Program-made: the position numbers and the translations under genes
The notes under the pieces: model-generated
What the model was told of the DNA's origin: nothing
What the model saw: only the letters and a program-made list of their open reading frames with translations
Databases searched by the model: none
Shown: one piece after another, positions 23,271 through 34,853 of the stretch
How positions within the stretch are numbered: the stretch's first letter is position 1
How the letters are laid out: each line of letters opens with the position of its first letter
DNA from: Caenorhabditis remanei
Taxonomy: Eukaryota > Nematoda > Chromadorea > Rhabditida > Rhabditidae
Direction of reading: 5' to 3'
Assembly (NCBI RefSeq): GCF_010183535.1
Contig: NC_071332.1
Coordinates: 13,330,001-13,394,000, forward strand
Length of the DNA: 64,000 nt

Positions 23271-23476
23271 TTTTCTCTCATGTTTTTTCTTTTTGAACTC
23301 TCGAACTTCGTGTTTTTCAATTCGTTCAAATTGTGGGTCTGGTTGAAATTGATAATCATTGTTTTTGTTCTCATGATGCAATTCCTTTAATCCTTCCTGT
23401 CTTTCCATAGCTTCACATTTTTGATATAATATTCTTATGGTTGTCATTTATACTGATAATACAAAGTATGCAGGTC

Positions 23477-24853
23477 ATGTCAAAGTCGACTGTCAGCTGT
23501 TCCGTATGCAACTGCCCATCAGCTAGCTTTCATTTTGGTGCAATCGTCTGCAGGGCTTGTGCTGCCTTTTTCAGGAGATATGTGAACAGGAAGAAGATGA
23601 TGGTAGTGTGTAGTTGTGATAAAGAGAAAGGTAGGTCATATGAAAAGGCTGAATACAAAATTAACTCAAAGTATTCATGTTAATTTCCAGATAGTCGGTA
23701 TCCCTGCAGGCTTTGTCGACTTGAGAAATGTATTGCTGCCGGAATGCAAAAATCAAGTTGGTATCTTTACAAGTTGTATAACATACAGTTATAGCTATTT
23801 TAGAAGTTCAAGCCCCACGAGATTCGAACTTTCAGTTCAATAACAGAATGATCGAGGATAGACAATCAACCTCCTCCTCTTCACCTGAAACGTTTTCTAG
23901 AATTGAGGTACATAATATTGGAAAGCTTAATCCAACTTCATACATTGTTTTTCAGTACGGAATCAGGTCTCGAAATATGGACGTAATCAACTTGATCGCA
24001 AGACACTACCGTAATCTGGAAGACACTCGAGCCTCGATATTCAGCAGAGATGTCAAAAGAGAAGTGAATGTTTATGAGTTTTCATTAGAATTGAAAACAG
24101 ATACAAAGTTTATTTGGAAATTGTGTGAGACTACTTTCCCAGAATTCGATAGATTGTGTCCACAAGATAAAGTGAGTACAAAAGTCTTCTGGTGAAAATT
24201 TAATTAGTATTTCAGAAAATAATATTCTACAATTTTTACACGAAATGGAGTGTTCTGGAGATAGCAATGCTTGCGGTCAAATTCAATGACCCCTATAATT
24301 TCTACACTCCATTGGGTTCATCTGCTAAACCAATAACTGATTTTTATGGAACAACTGTGAAAGAGAAGGAGGTTTTGGATGGAAATGGAATAAAACAAAT
24401 ATTCGGTCCGATTTGGAGTTATTATATTCAAAATGTTACCAATCCGTTGTTGGCATTAAAGTTTGGAGAGATGGAAAATATGGCATTGTTTGGAATTATG
24501 TTGTGGGACCCTGGTTTGTTTGATTTTAAATGATTTCTGTACTGAAAGAATGACTTCAGCATATACCAATATCAACGAGGAACTGTCAGAAGTATGTCAA
24601 GCAATGCGGAAGATTATCTTGCGAGAATTGACTGTTTACTTTGAAGACAATCAGGCAGATGCTTTCAGATTTTTCGAGACTTTAGATGTATTGAGATTAA
24701 TCGAGGTTAGTATTTCAAAACGTGTAATAAAAATAATGTTGACTCTTTCAGAGAGCCGAGCACAAGTGTCAAGAAGAGATTGAATTGTGCGGAGTTTACA
24801 ATTTCGAAGTGGATGAGGATATGAGAAATATTGTCATGTGGGATAAATACTAA
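23477..24853 (+). CDS. Nuclear hormone receptor, tandem gene 4
   Basis: Exons 23477-23630, 23691-23756, 23804-23907, 23956-24171, 24216-24513, 24560-24705 and 24752-24853 total 1086 nt, 361 aa. Fingers are CSVCNCPSASFHFGAIVCRACAAFF and CRLCRLEKC; the ligand-binding domain has MENMALFGIMLWDPG. An in-frame ATG three codons upstream (23468) is possible, but the sequence TATGCAG directly before GTCATG looks like a splice acceptor, so I prefer 23477. The hinge is Ser-rich. Same family as the three upstream genes; DNA site and ligand unknown. Confidence 0.92.
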
Positions 24854-25505
24854 TAATTGTAATGTATCGAGTGTAATTTCCATAATAAATGAAATATTTT
24901 TTGATTTAATCATATATAAAGCTGAGAGATAACAACATCAGTAGATAGATCACACATGAAAATTGTATTCAGTTCATTCTGATGAAAAGTTTTTGGAATT
25001 CACAACACTTTGTCAGCATTATAATCCCCTCGTTAAAAAGTTTAAACTTTTAATTTGAAAGCAAGGAAAAATATTAATATTTTCCATTTCTTTGAAATCA
25101 ATTGGCGAGTTTCTCTCTTAAAATTACAGATATAAAAACGGGCGTGGCGAGACCCATCGTAGAAAAACACACCGTGCGTCTTCAAAGTTACGGTAGTCTT
25201 TACCGCGCGCCGGTTTGTCGGAACTTTGTTCCCTGTTTCAGCTCGTTTTCAAAAAACCAGATGATTGTTTCTACAAACTATCCGCTTCTCATTTTGTTGC
25301 CTCGCAAAGTATGTGTCTTGTTTTTGCTCATACTCACTTTTCCGCTTTCCCTTACGCTGAAATTTAAACTTTAGTTGATTAAACCACATTTGACTGATCG
25401 GATACTTTCGTTTCGAAGCGAAAATATAAACCTTCCATTGTATTTGTTTCTTGTTATTTTTAAATTTGTTTCATGCGCAATGTACAAGAAAATGTCACAT
25501 TTTCA
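24854..25505. other. Intergenic with a repeat-like promoter block
   Basis: Between the last receptor and the next gene. Around 25138-25210 lies GTGGCGAGACCC, then CACACCGTGCGTCTTCAAAG and TTACGGTAGTCTTTACCGCG. This resembles the dispersed repeat words (GGCGCACACCG, CTTTAAAG, GTAGT) common near Caenorhabditis genes. ACATTTTCAG at 25497-25506 may be a trans-splice acceptor for the following gene. Confidence 0.4.
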
Positions 25506-25525
25506 GCATTTGTCGCGCGGTGGAA

Positions 25526-28289
25526 ATGAAGAACAAAGGAATGATGAATGCACATGATCCGAATAATCTAGAGGAAGAAGGGAATGAGAATCAGAAACCG
25601 CTGTATGGCGAAGATATGCTGTAAGTTTAGTAAAGGAGTTATCCTTTTATTATGTTTTCACTGAAACACATGACGCTTTAAATATTAAGGTTGAAATTAC
25701 TCGAATTGAACAACGTCCCCGGCATTGAAACTAGCGACACTGTTGAGAAAGAAAAACTTGAAGATCGACATGATACAGAGTTGGTTTAAAAAATGATCAT
25801 CAAGAGATGTATTTTGTTCAATTTTTCAGACCAAGTTTGAGTGAGAGCGAGCGAATAATGGCTATCCTTAATGGTGCCCTCCTTAATGGTCGAAGCACTG
25901 CAGTTCCTTCTAGTAGCAGTACAAATTCAATGGAACTCTCTAAACCCATATCGAATGATATGGTCACATTTCCTGTTGGTCAAGACAAAAAAAGGTTTGT
26001 CTCTTTGAAAGATATACTAGCAAACAGTATGCATCATTAGTCTGTGGAAAAAGCTTGTGTGTCTTAGCTGGCTGAGAAACTCCGTTTTTAGTTGACTTTT
26101 TCCACTGTTTTTTTGTTCATTGAAAAGAAAACATTTTCAGCTCCTTCAAGCTTGATCAATTACTGGAGAAAAAGATGAATTCATCCACTACCAACAATCA
26201 CTTGTACTCGCAGTCATCTTCGAATTCGGTTCCGAGCTCGATGTTTCCCAAAAGAGTTCGAATTAGAGATGCACCGGCTGTCAAATATATTCATCCAGAA
26301 AACAGAGGAACGCCGTCAAAGCGGAAAACAATTGATGAAGAAGGTATTGATGAAACTGACGAATTTGATTTCTCGATATCTGCGCTTGCTGCTCCGAAAC
26401 CAAAAAAGAAACGGTTGTCGAAGAAACCGCCGGCTCAAGACGTTGCGCCCCTGTGTACCAAATATCCATTGATTCAAAGTATTCTGTCTCCACTTGGAAT
26501 AAGTATAGAAGCCGTGAACATGCTATTCCAAAAGATTCCAACACTTAACAAACGTCAGGCTCAAGTAATGGCTCAATTCTTCCTACTACTGAAAGAACAC
26601 GACCTCAGCGTTCCGGATAATAGACGATTGTTTATGGAAGCTCTACACACTCAACCTGGATTTGATACGAAGGTGTTCTACCAGATTTTCAATAGTATGT
26701 CGAACGAGGAATTTCTGACCCATCTCTGTAATATTGTCCCTGATTTCGCTTCTGTTATGAGTTCTCCGGCAGTTGTGAAACTGCTCGAGAATTTCGCGAG
26801 CCAGCACCCGAAGATTCGGACTGATATGAATGCCATAGAAGGGAATCCAGTTTCAATAATGCAACCATCTACATCAACAGCAATTAAGTATAATTCAAAC
26901 CCTCCTTCATCCATCCCGCAGCAAAATCAGCAGAGACTCCCATTGGATGAACATAATCGTGTGTCTTTTAATGGCCCATCAGGAAAATCTTGTGAACTGG
27001 AATTCAATATATCACAAGCTTCTGCTTCGGACGGCTCCAAAATAGATATATCCCGGAGTGCATTGAACATGCAGAAAGTCTCAGCGTCTCATGACAATCA
27101 GACGTCTTCGGAGAGGCATCATCGATCAACTTCAACCAATTCAGTTGGTGAACAAGTGAACCCATTGAAACAAAACATCAAAGTACCTATCAAGTTCGAG
27201 TCTCCTTCGACATCAAAATCTCACTCTTCTGTACCTAATACTGGCAAACCCATCCAGCGATTATCGGAATCAGGATATATTCCGATGCTTGTCGAGAGAG
27301 GTCCTCCTCCCAAAGTTCCAATTAATGGTTCTTCTCTAATTCAAAAAATAAACTTACGAACCTCAACAATGCAGCCAGGGATCATTGTACCTCAGTCTGG
27401 GAAAAATATGCAGATAGATCTATTGGCCCTATGTAATCAAGCACTCTTGGGGAAACATCGTATACAGATTTCGACTGGCAGAGAAGAAGTGAATAATCAG
27501 CAGCAGACTATAAACATTTCAAAGGAACAGCCATATACATCAGCATCAACCAGCTCTACTACGGTTGAATCCCGATCTCTATCAAACATACAGAACGCCT
27601 CAGTGCTCCGAAACAACCAGCCATCTACTAACACCTATCCATCACCTGGTTCAACTTCTTTTGTTTCAATGCCTCGGAATGACCAGCCCATTCCTAGAGA
27701 GAAGATTGACCTTTTCTTGAATACACTTCGGAGCTTTGCTGAAGCTCTGGCTTCGCGTGTGTTGGATAAATTTTTAGCATTGGTCAATAATAATATTCGA
27801 GATTGTGCGACAAAGACGATTGTAAGTTTGGGGGAAATGTTACACGTTGGGAACCTTTAGTATAAAAAGTTATCATTTTGACGTTTGATACTACCCAGGG
27901 TTTTCGTAGAACGTATTATCTTTTTCAGACAATTCCATTCGACATGAGTGATGTTTCTCTTGCCTTCTTCGTCGATAATGCAGTTCGAGATTCATCAGAA
28001 ACAATTGGAGAACGAGTTTCAATGAGACTTCATGACTTTCTCATCGTATTTCGAGCTGAAACAAGACATCTCAGTCGTTATGACCGCTTTCAAAATGAGT
28101 TGAAAAAAGCAATAGAGAATGAAGAGAACAAGAAAAAGGTGTCAATTGTAGTTTGAATTTACTTCTATTCAAATTTTTCAGAGACTTTCATATGAGAAGA
28201 TGCATATTGCATTTGGAAGATGCTTAAATTACGTCATTCGACATTCCACCCTCAAGAATCCGAATCTCAACTCAATTCAATCTTCATAA
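25526..28289 (+). CDS. Large nuclear-type protein sharing a C-terminal domain with the next gene
   Basis: Exons 25526-25620, 25690-25779, 25830-25994, 26141-27821, 27929-28138 and 28182-28289 total 2349 nt, 782 aa. Visible parts are an acidic N terminus, a basic cluster likely to be a nuclear localisation signal (PKPKKKRLSKKP, roughly residue 200), a helical block (NMLFQKIPTLNKRQAQVMAQFF onward), a long Ser/Thr/Asn/Gln-rich low-complexity middle, and a C-terminal helical domain ending RLSYEKMHIAFGRCLNYVIRH. That end aligns with the end of the adjacent SPK-domain protein. No canonical SPK domain is seen here. A chromatin or transcription role is inferred. AATAAA at 28445. Confidence 0.8.
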
Positions 28290-29101
28290 TTGGCCAAATC
28301 CACTCGTCGTATTTCTTGTCACAGCAACCCATATTATCATGCGAAAAGTTATTTTTGTATTCACTGCTTCATTTTACTGTATCTTCAAGTGTCTTGTAAC
28401 ATGTTTTTCTATTTCATTCCTTCTAAATTTGCTCTAAAGTTGAAAATAAATTGGTAACTGCTTTTCTCCCGTTTTGCGAACCGAAAGTTACATTGCTTCG
28501 TTATACTTTTCACCGTCGTGTAATCCTTGCAGAATGTTTTGGTGAAACATGATAAGCGCGGCGAAATTTCATATTGCTTCTTGGTTCTTCAAGCCGATCG
28601 AAATCTCGAAGCCATCTTGAAAACGAAACGAGGGGCTGCTTAAATTCTAATTGAATACTTTCACGAAATGCTCGCTAAACACGAATTTCTTTCAGGTTCA
28701 ATACGTCACTGTTGGATTTGTTATACCGTCGCTTGATTGAATACTTTTGTTGCCTTGTGTTTTGTTGTTTCGTTGTTGTTGTTAATAAATTTGTTTAATT
28801 AAAGTTAAAAGTAAACGCATAGGTAGATTGATTCAAGCTAATTTTCAGTGTTTTCAATTCTGATAGAATATTTCCTTTTTAAATCTCTCAAGTAAGTAGC
28901 ACATCCAAACATGCATGCTCTGTTGACAAAGTGAGTGACGCTAATACATGAAGAACGTGGAAATGTAGAAACACGCTGGCAATATCTCGTTTTCGGCGTT
29001 TAAAGCTTTAATGTTTGAAACAGTTTCACTCACTTTGATTACATCTGAAATCAACATTTTTGTCATTATTCATCGCTAATCCAGTTCTTTTTTCTCAGAT
29101 A
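28290..29101. other. Intergenic, no gene seen
   Basis: 3' region of the upstream gene and promoter of the next. It has several ATTAATTAAAG-like runs and no convincing exon. TTTTTTCTCAG at 29089-29098, just before the next ATG, is a likely acceptor. Confidence 0.3.
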
Positions 29102-30574
29102 ATGGAATCATCTCTGCCAATACAGAAATGGTACGAACGAAACAAGGAATTAATGGATTTTCTCGCGGAACAATCCATCCAATCGAATAATCCCTTGAGC
29201 ATTTCCGAATTAAGTCGAGTATTTGTAGCAAAAAATACGACAACTCTCTCACTGAATTCGATGAAATTTAAAATTGGACGTCTTCGCCCAAGAATCCCAA
29301 AGTTAGAATCATTCGATAAAGAGACGAAAGCGAAAATGATGTTTGTGTTGAGTGGAGAAATTGATGAAAACTATTTGAATGAGTGAGTGAAATAAAGTTT
29401 TGATTCTCTCTGACCACTTTTCTATATTACAAGTTTTTTCTGCTTCCAGCGATTTTCCAGCTTATAGAATTATTTTTAAATTTCAGACTTCGAAAAGATG
29501 CAACCGTTGAAATCGATGAACAACGTCGCATCACACATTATAAATCATTGACTGGAACACTAGAATTCGAAGGAGATCAAAGTAGAGCTGCGAAAATAAG
29601 ATTAGGAAAAGAAGCAATAAGGAAAAGAGGAGAAGAGACTCCTTCGAAAGGTATGATGTCAGAAATGTTGGGACATCTCGTTAACTTATGTGGAGTCACT
29701 AATGAGAATGGTGTTATCAAAGAAGAACCACCGAATGAGGAGGAAGAAGAAGAGGAGAGGGAGGAGAATGTGATTGAAGAAGAAATCGAAGAAGATAAAG
29801 ATATTGCATGTTCTTCTGAATCGATTAAAAGGAAATTGACACCGGAGAGAGAAGATTCAGCTCCACCGAAAAAGAGGGTTTATGAAGAACGGGCACCAAG
29901 AAATGTGTTCTTCGGAGATTCATTAGAAGATATAATTGAAGAAACTCAGTTGCCTGCTTCGTATTCTTCAATGTTAGTTTCTTGAAAACATGAAATAAGC
30001 GGAAAATTGAAATAATCAAATTGAAATAACCATTTTTTCCAGTTTTAAAGCGGCGGGACAATCAAACTCCAACACGACAAGTGTTCAAGAATTCCTAATG
30101 ATGATGAGATATGTGGTCGAAGAAATGAATTCATCAATATTCTCCCGACTTTACAATAAAATTAATGTCTACATAGAAGCGTTCAAAGAGAAGGAATTAG
30201 TGAGTACCTTGCACTCATTTTCATATTTTAATTGTTCTAGTTTACAGAGAATTCCAATAAAAGAAGTTCTCCACACACTGTTACTAACAATTCGCATAGT
30301 TACAAAACGCGACTTTCAAGAGGATTCGATCGAGAGCAATTCCACGAACCTTCGAGATTTTCTACATACAATTCAAACCGCTTCGATTAGTTTGAACTCT
30401 TCGGAACTCGATAATTTCGAAAAACATCTGGAAATTGCTTTTGGAATCGTACCAGCCGAACAGGTACTAGTGATTTGATTGTGGGATCAGCTTATTTTTG
30501 TGGTTTTTCAGAGAATCTCGTTGGAGAAAGTGCACAGTGGATTAGATTTCGCCATCGAATACATTCTTCCATAA
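29102..30574 (+). CDS. SPK-domain protein
   Basis: Exons 29102-29382, 29487-29972, 30043-30199, 30248-30463 and 30512-30574 total 1203 nt, 400 aa. The N-terminal ~130 residues match the nematode SPK domain: PLSISELSRVF, MKFKIGRLRPRI, FDKETKAKMMFVLSG, then ELRKDATVEIDEQRRIT and GTLEFEGD. A strongly acidic stretch (EEEEEEERE...) is followed by a bipartite basic signal (KRKLTPERED..PPKKRV). The last ~130 residues resemble the C terminus of the preceding gene (QRISLEKVHSGLDFAIEYIL). SPK domains occur with SET, PHD and kinase domains, so a nuclear role is likely; the function of this protein is unknown. Confidence 0.88.
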
Positions 30575-30919
30575 CGACTAAAGTATTTTTAGCTTTTAAA
30601 GTATTTTTTTTTACTAGATTTTTCCCTTCTCTGCGCATTCCCTGTTTTAAATAATAAACCGTCTTTACAGTCGAGTACAGTGTGATTTGTTACATTCAGG
30701 ATGCCGCTGTTCTGTAAACTTCGAAGTTTGAAAACACGCCGACGCGGTTCGTCTTATATTTACGATAAAAGTTGTAGAGATGTGTCATATCTCTGTATCT
30801 ATATAAATAACTTTGATAAATTAGTCAGTCGATGAAATTGAGCGACGAAAAGGGAGATAAGACAACGGAGATATGTACATTGTTATCATTCACATTAATC
30901 TGACAATGAAATCAAGGTT
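30575..30919. other. Intergenic
   Basis: 3' flank of the SPK gene (AATAAA near 30651) and A/T-rich spacer before the F-box array. Nothing else recognised. Confidence 0.3.
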
Positions 30920-31030
30920 AAGGGTTGAACTGAACCAAATGATTCAACTCCTTTTTCAATAATAATAATAGCTGATTCTACAGGGCTTGTAGACTTTTGC
31001 CATTTTGAATGGTTCGAATAGATCGTTGAA
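30920..31030 (-). pseudogene. Fragment of an F-box/FTH gene
   Basis: On the minus strand this reads FEPFKMAKVYKPCRISYYYY, matching FEQYKQAKVYKSSGINYFYR of the intact neighbour at 31215-32607; then, in another frame, LNHLVQFN, matching LNHLVQFD. The remnant therefore has a frame break and covers only ~110 bp of the FTH domain. It sits just downstream of its apparent parent, in the same orientation. Confidence 0.65.
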
Positions 31031-31157
31031 TAAGAAACAATTATATAAAACCTTATAAAACTTTGTTGGAAAGAAGAAACAATTGAATAGTAAACATGTG
31101 CGAATAAAACAGGTGCAAATTGACATACAGTAAAAACATTTAGCGGGATCGCGATAC

Positions 31158-31195
31158 ATTGGTTTCAAGAGACACGATTGGTTTCAAGAGACATG
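31158..31195. repeat. 19-bp tandem duplication
   Basis: ATTGGTTTCAAGAGACACG followed directly by ATTGGTTTCAAGAGACATG, one mismatch. It lies between the FTH fragment and the first F-box gene. Confidence 0.7.
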
Positions 31196-31214
31196 ATTGC
31201 ATAACTATTGATTA

Positions 31215-32607
31215 TTAGAGTAATCTTTGAATCTCCATAGAATTAAAGGTTACTTTAATTTGGAGCTTCTTTGATCTTTCCTCAATAACATAAATTCGGC
31301 AATTCGGTTCACTCGATTCTTTTCTAGTAAACTCAACGAGTTGCTTTTCCAAGTTGTCGAATCCGTTTTTGTACCATGTGTTTGCTTTCCAGAAAACGCG
31401 ACCCAACTGGAACTTTTCCGATTCCAGAATCTCCTGAAAAAAGAAAAAACTGTACAGTGGGTTTCAAGGCACCACGAAGATAGGAAAGCTCATTTGAATA
31501 GAGAAATGAAAAATTGTTCCCCAAATTAGATTTCTCGATTCATTAGTATTTTCTGTTCCAAACGGGCTTTCTGATTTTCGAAGCTTAACACTACTAGAGC
31601 GCTAAAGTGGGGAGATCAAAGAGTATTATGATCTTACGTTTTTGAGATTTATGATGTCCTTCGGATGATGATACATAGCTTGAACATCGAACTGGACCAA
31701 ATGGTTCAAATTATTTTCTCGGTAAAAATAATTGATTCCACTGCTTTTGTAGACTTTAGCCTGTTTGTATTGTTCAAAGGGAGTGATATCGAAGTTGTCG
31801 TTTCCATCACCGCTGAGCTCTATTTCTTCAAGAATCTCCGGTTTCAGACTATGAAGAATGTAGTTGTCAAGAAAGATTGACAAGTGGATGTGAACGCCTT
31901 TAACAGGAAGAAATTGTTTGAGATTGTCGAAGAAACGTTCGAAATGAAGCCAATCCTCGTTCCCATCATCAATATAAATACTCTCAAAATATTCGTAGAT
32001 TCCTGGTTGATTATTAGTAATATGGAGATGATCGATGAGAAGTTTCGGCAGATGAGACAACACTTTTAAGTCAGTGAACATTCTTTTGATGTTGGAATGA
32101 TAGTTTCTAGTCAAATCGTGATCCCAATCAATCGTTGATTGTCGTTCATATACTTGAGAATGTCCATCGATAGTCATAGTTGCTTTAAATTTCTCAACGA
32201 TAATCGACACTTTTTTGAAGACGAAATTTATTCCGTCAACGGTGGATCGAAGATCTCGTGAAACTTGACGAAGAGACATTCTGAAAAACAATTGATTATT
32301 GAATAAAAAAAGACGATGTTCAGTGACTTACACATCCTTCCATGAAGCTTTTTTGATAATCTTCTCAACAATATCAACCGGAATATCAGACAGTTGTTTA
32401 GCTTTCTTCTCTGTTTCATGACTAGCAAGGCTGAAATTATAGAGATTTAACTGAAGAGAACTGTAAAAAATTTCACCTTCTGTCGTAATTCAAATCCAAA
32501 TTTCCAGTGGCAAATTGGTGATACCAGAAATCGAAATCATTGAATTCGATAACATCATCACCAATGTTATCACATAGATTTTTGAATCCTTCGAATACTG
32601 ACTTCAT
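31215..32607 (-). CDS. F-box/FTH protein 1, with broken N-terminal HTH
   Basis: Exons 32477-32607, 32332-32430, 31638-32280 and 31215-31433 total 1092 nt, 363 aa from the internal ATG. The order is a partial Mos1-like HTH (SVFEGFKNLCDNIGDDVIEF), F-box (LSDIPVDIVEKIIKKASWKDV, then MSLRQVSRDLRSTVD) and FTH/DUF38. Upstream, from an ATG at 32684, the sequence continues the HTH as ELLKGNPQALRSIILYEYS, but a single-base frame break beside a 12-bp tandem repeat interrupts it. The protein either starts internally at 32607 or the gene is damaged. F-box proteins of this class bind Skp1 and present substrates to SCF ligases; the substrate is unknown. Confidence 0.8.
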
Positions 32608-32886
32608 AGAGAATACTCATAGAGAATAATCGATCGAAGAGCTTGTGGATTACCTTTTAGAAGTTCCGAGATTTGAGAATTCATCTGGAACGAATGTTAT
32701 TTTTGAACATTAGTTGTTTCAGATATTTCTTAATGAAAAAACAAATGAAAACAAACAAAATTTCTTAGAAGGCTGATAAAACTTTTTTCGAATTGAAAAA
32801 CTGGAAACAATAACAAATCATCAGTGGAGTATAAATGTGAGAATATACGAATAAAAAGAATCGAATGCAAAAAATTATAGATTTCT

Positions 32887-34332
32887 TCAGAATTCGACAC
32901 GTTGCATATGAATCTCCTCCCTATCAACATCGACATAGAAGAATTCTTTCGAGTTTGGAATGGAAAAATGGAAAATATTCGAGTATTCATCAGGAGATAA
33001 TCGAGTGAAATTGAAGTTGTTGAGGAGTTCGAAGTCGATATTCATGGTGTCAACGCCATAGTCGGCGGACAAATGGAAGAGTTGGAGATCCGGAGATTTG
33101 AGAAGAATCTGGAAAAGATATTATGAATACATTTGGACTTGTCACAACTCACCTCAATGTATAACAAGACAACTTGCATCTGGACCCTTTTATGCTTGAA
33201 ATGTAATGCAAAGTTCTGACATCGTCCATCGACAAACGTTTGCAATGGAAACTCTTCCAAATTCGAAAAATAAAGTCCGATCTTCAACATCTCCAGTCCT
33301 TTCGTTTGTTCCAATTTCAGAATTTTCTCGATTCGCTTACTAATTTTTTCGATTTCAACATCTGAAAATTATAACATTCATACGGTTTTTGCATTCAAAA
33401 CTGTAATTTACCAATAAATGTTTCATCATTTCCTATATCCAAATGAATTCGATCTAATCCTTCCCGCTCCACATAAGGCAAAATCAGAAATTCTTCCTCA
33501 CCATCTTGGCAAAATATTTTCAGATTTTCCACGTGAATTTTCGCTGGTAATCTCTCGAAAAAAGAAACGAATGCGGCGAAGAACTTCTTGGATACATTTG
33601 ACACTTGAAAATATTTCAATCGAAGTTTTGGATTACTCATTATAATTGATAGATCATCCAGAGCGGCTAGGTAGTGAAATTTGTCGTGGATTATCTTCTG
33701 CCAATCACAGAACTCCACTAGACAATCTCCTTCTGACATTTCATTATTGTACCATTTTTGATTGTTGTAGTGAACAATATTTTGGTCATAAAGGATTGAT
33801 GCATAATTAATCAAAAATTCAACTGTAATTGCAGAGATGGACGGAGCAGTTTGATCGATGTGGAAACGAAGAGATTCGGATACTTTGCGGAGAACCATTC
33901 TGTAATTGGAAAGTATGGATTTGAAATCAAAACAAGGCAAGAATTTTCGACAACATGAAGTCACGTGACAGAAGTCTAACTATTTTAGTGTGACTAACCT
34001 ATCCATCGAATCCAAATTCTCGACAATTCTCTCCGCAACTTCCATAGGCATGTCGTACAGTGATGGTGAATTAGTGAGCTCTGAACTGTAAAAGACAAAC
34101 TTTGAAGACTAAATGCCCATTGGAACAACTCGAACCTGATGTCTTGATCCAAAACTTTATTTCCTTTTGCAAATTGATAGAAGCAATAATCGAACTCCCG
34201 ATACTCAATTACGTCATCTCCAATACGATGACACAAATCCCGATAAGCTTCGAACACTGGTTTCCCACCCATAAATTCGTAAAGAATGCATGCGCGACGG
34301 GCGGTGCGGTTGGTTTTGAGGATTTCAGTCAT
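32887..34332 (-). CDS. F-box/FTH protein 2, with N-terminal HTH
   Basis: Exons 34136-34332, 33999-34085, 33412-33899, 33153-33361 and 32887-33108 total 1203 nt, 400 aa. The N terminus is a complete HTH_48-type domain, as found at the N terminus of Mos1 transposase (ARRACILYEFMGGKPVFEAY...EYREFDYCFYQF). The F-box follows (LYDMPMEVAERIVENLDSMD, RMVLRKVSESLRFHID), then the FTH domain ending FSIPNSKEFFYVDVDR. Starts could lie further upstream in frame, but MTEIL matches the sister gene start MAEEIL. It is divergent from F-box gene 3. Confidence 0.88.
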
Positions 34333-34478
34333 CTTCCTTGTGTATTTAATAAAGGACTCCTGCAAGAAGAAATACAGATTATCGCCTTGTGCATCATAAA
34401 TGACGAATAAATTTAAACAAATAATCCTTGAAACTTTGCACTTCAACTTTGAAACTGGCGGTCATACCTATGCTCGTA

Positions 34479-34693
34479 AAATAAAATGCCGAGTACGCAA
34501 TTTAAGACAAAGCAGAAAAGTAAGGCTTTCACCAATTTTTTAAAACTTTATAAAAGAAAAACCTTATTAGATACTTTAAAATATGCTTGTTCTATTTATG
34601 AATGTCTCTGAGAAGCTATTATTTGAGATAAATCTGGAAATCATGATTTGAACATGTCGGGATTACTGTAGTTGCGTACTCGGCATTTTATTT
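34479..34693. mobile_element. 215-bp MITE with 22-bp terminal inverted repeats
   Basis: Left end AAATAAAATGCCGAGTACGC (plus AA), right end its exact reverse complement. TA dinucleotides sit at matching points just inside the ends, so a TA target duplication (Tc/mariner type) is plausible with the element at about 34484-34688. Non-coding; it lies in the shared promoter region of F-box genes 2 and 3. Confidence 0.75.
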
Positions 34694-34853
34694 GCCGAAC
34701 AGGTTTTTATACGGCGCCCTTCAGCACTTTGCTCCTGCTTTGAAAACTTTTTTGTGATGTAATAATGTGTTTCTCTTTGCGAATTCATCAATGATTGAAA
34801 TTTTCGGAAAAAACTTTAATCCTGGTGTCATATTTCCAGTAAAAATCATAAAA

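Noticed and set aside
23250..23447. 65-codon minus-strand hydrophilic frame
   Set aside because: Lies across the upstream module of nuclear receptor 4, with no acceptor, domain or relative; composition follows the T-rich plus strand.
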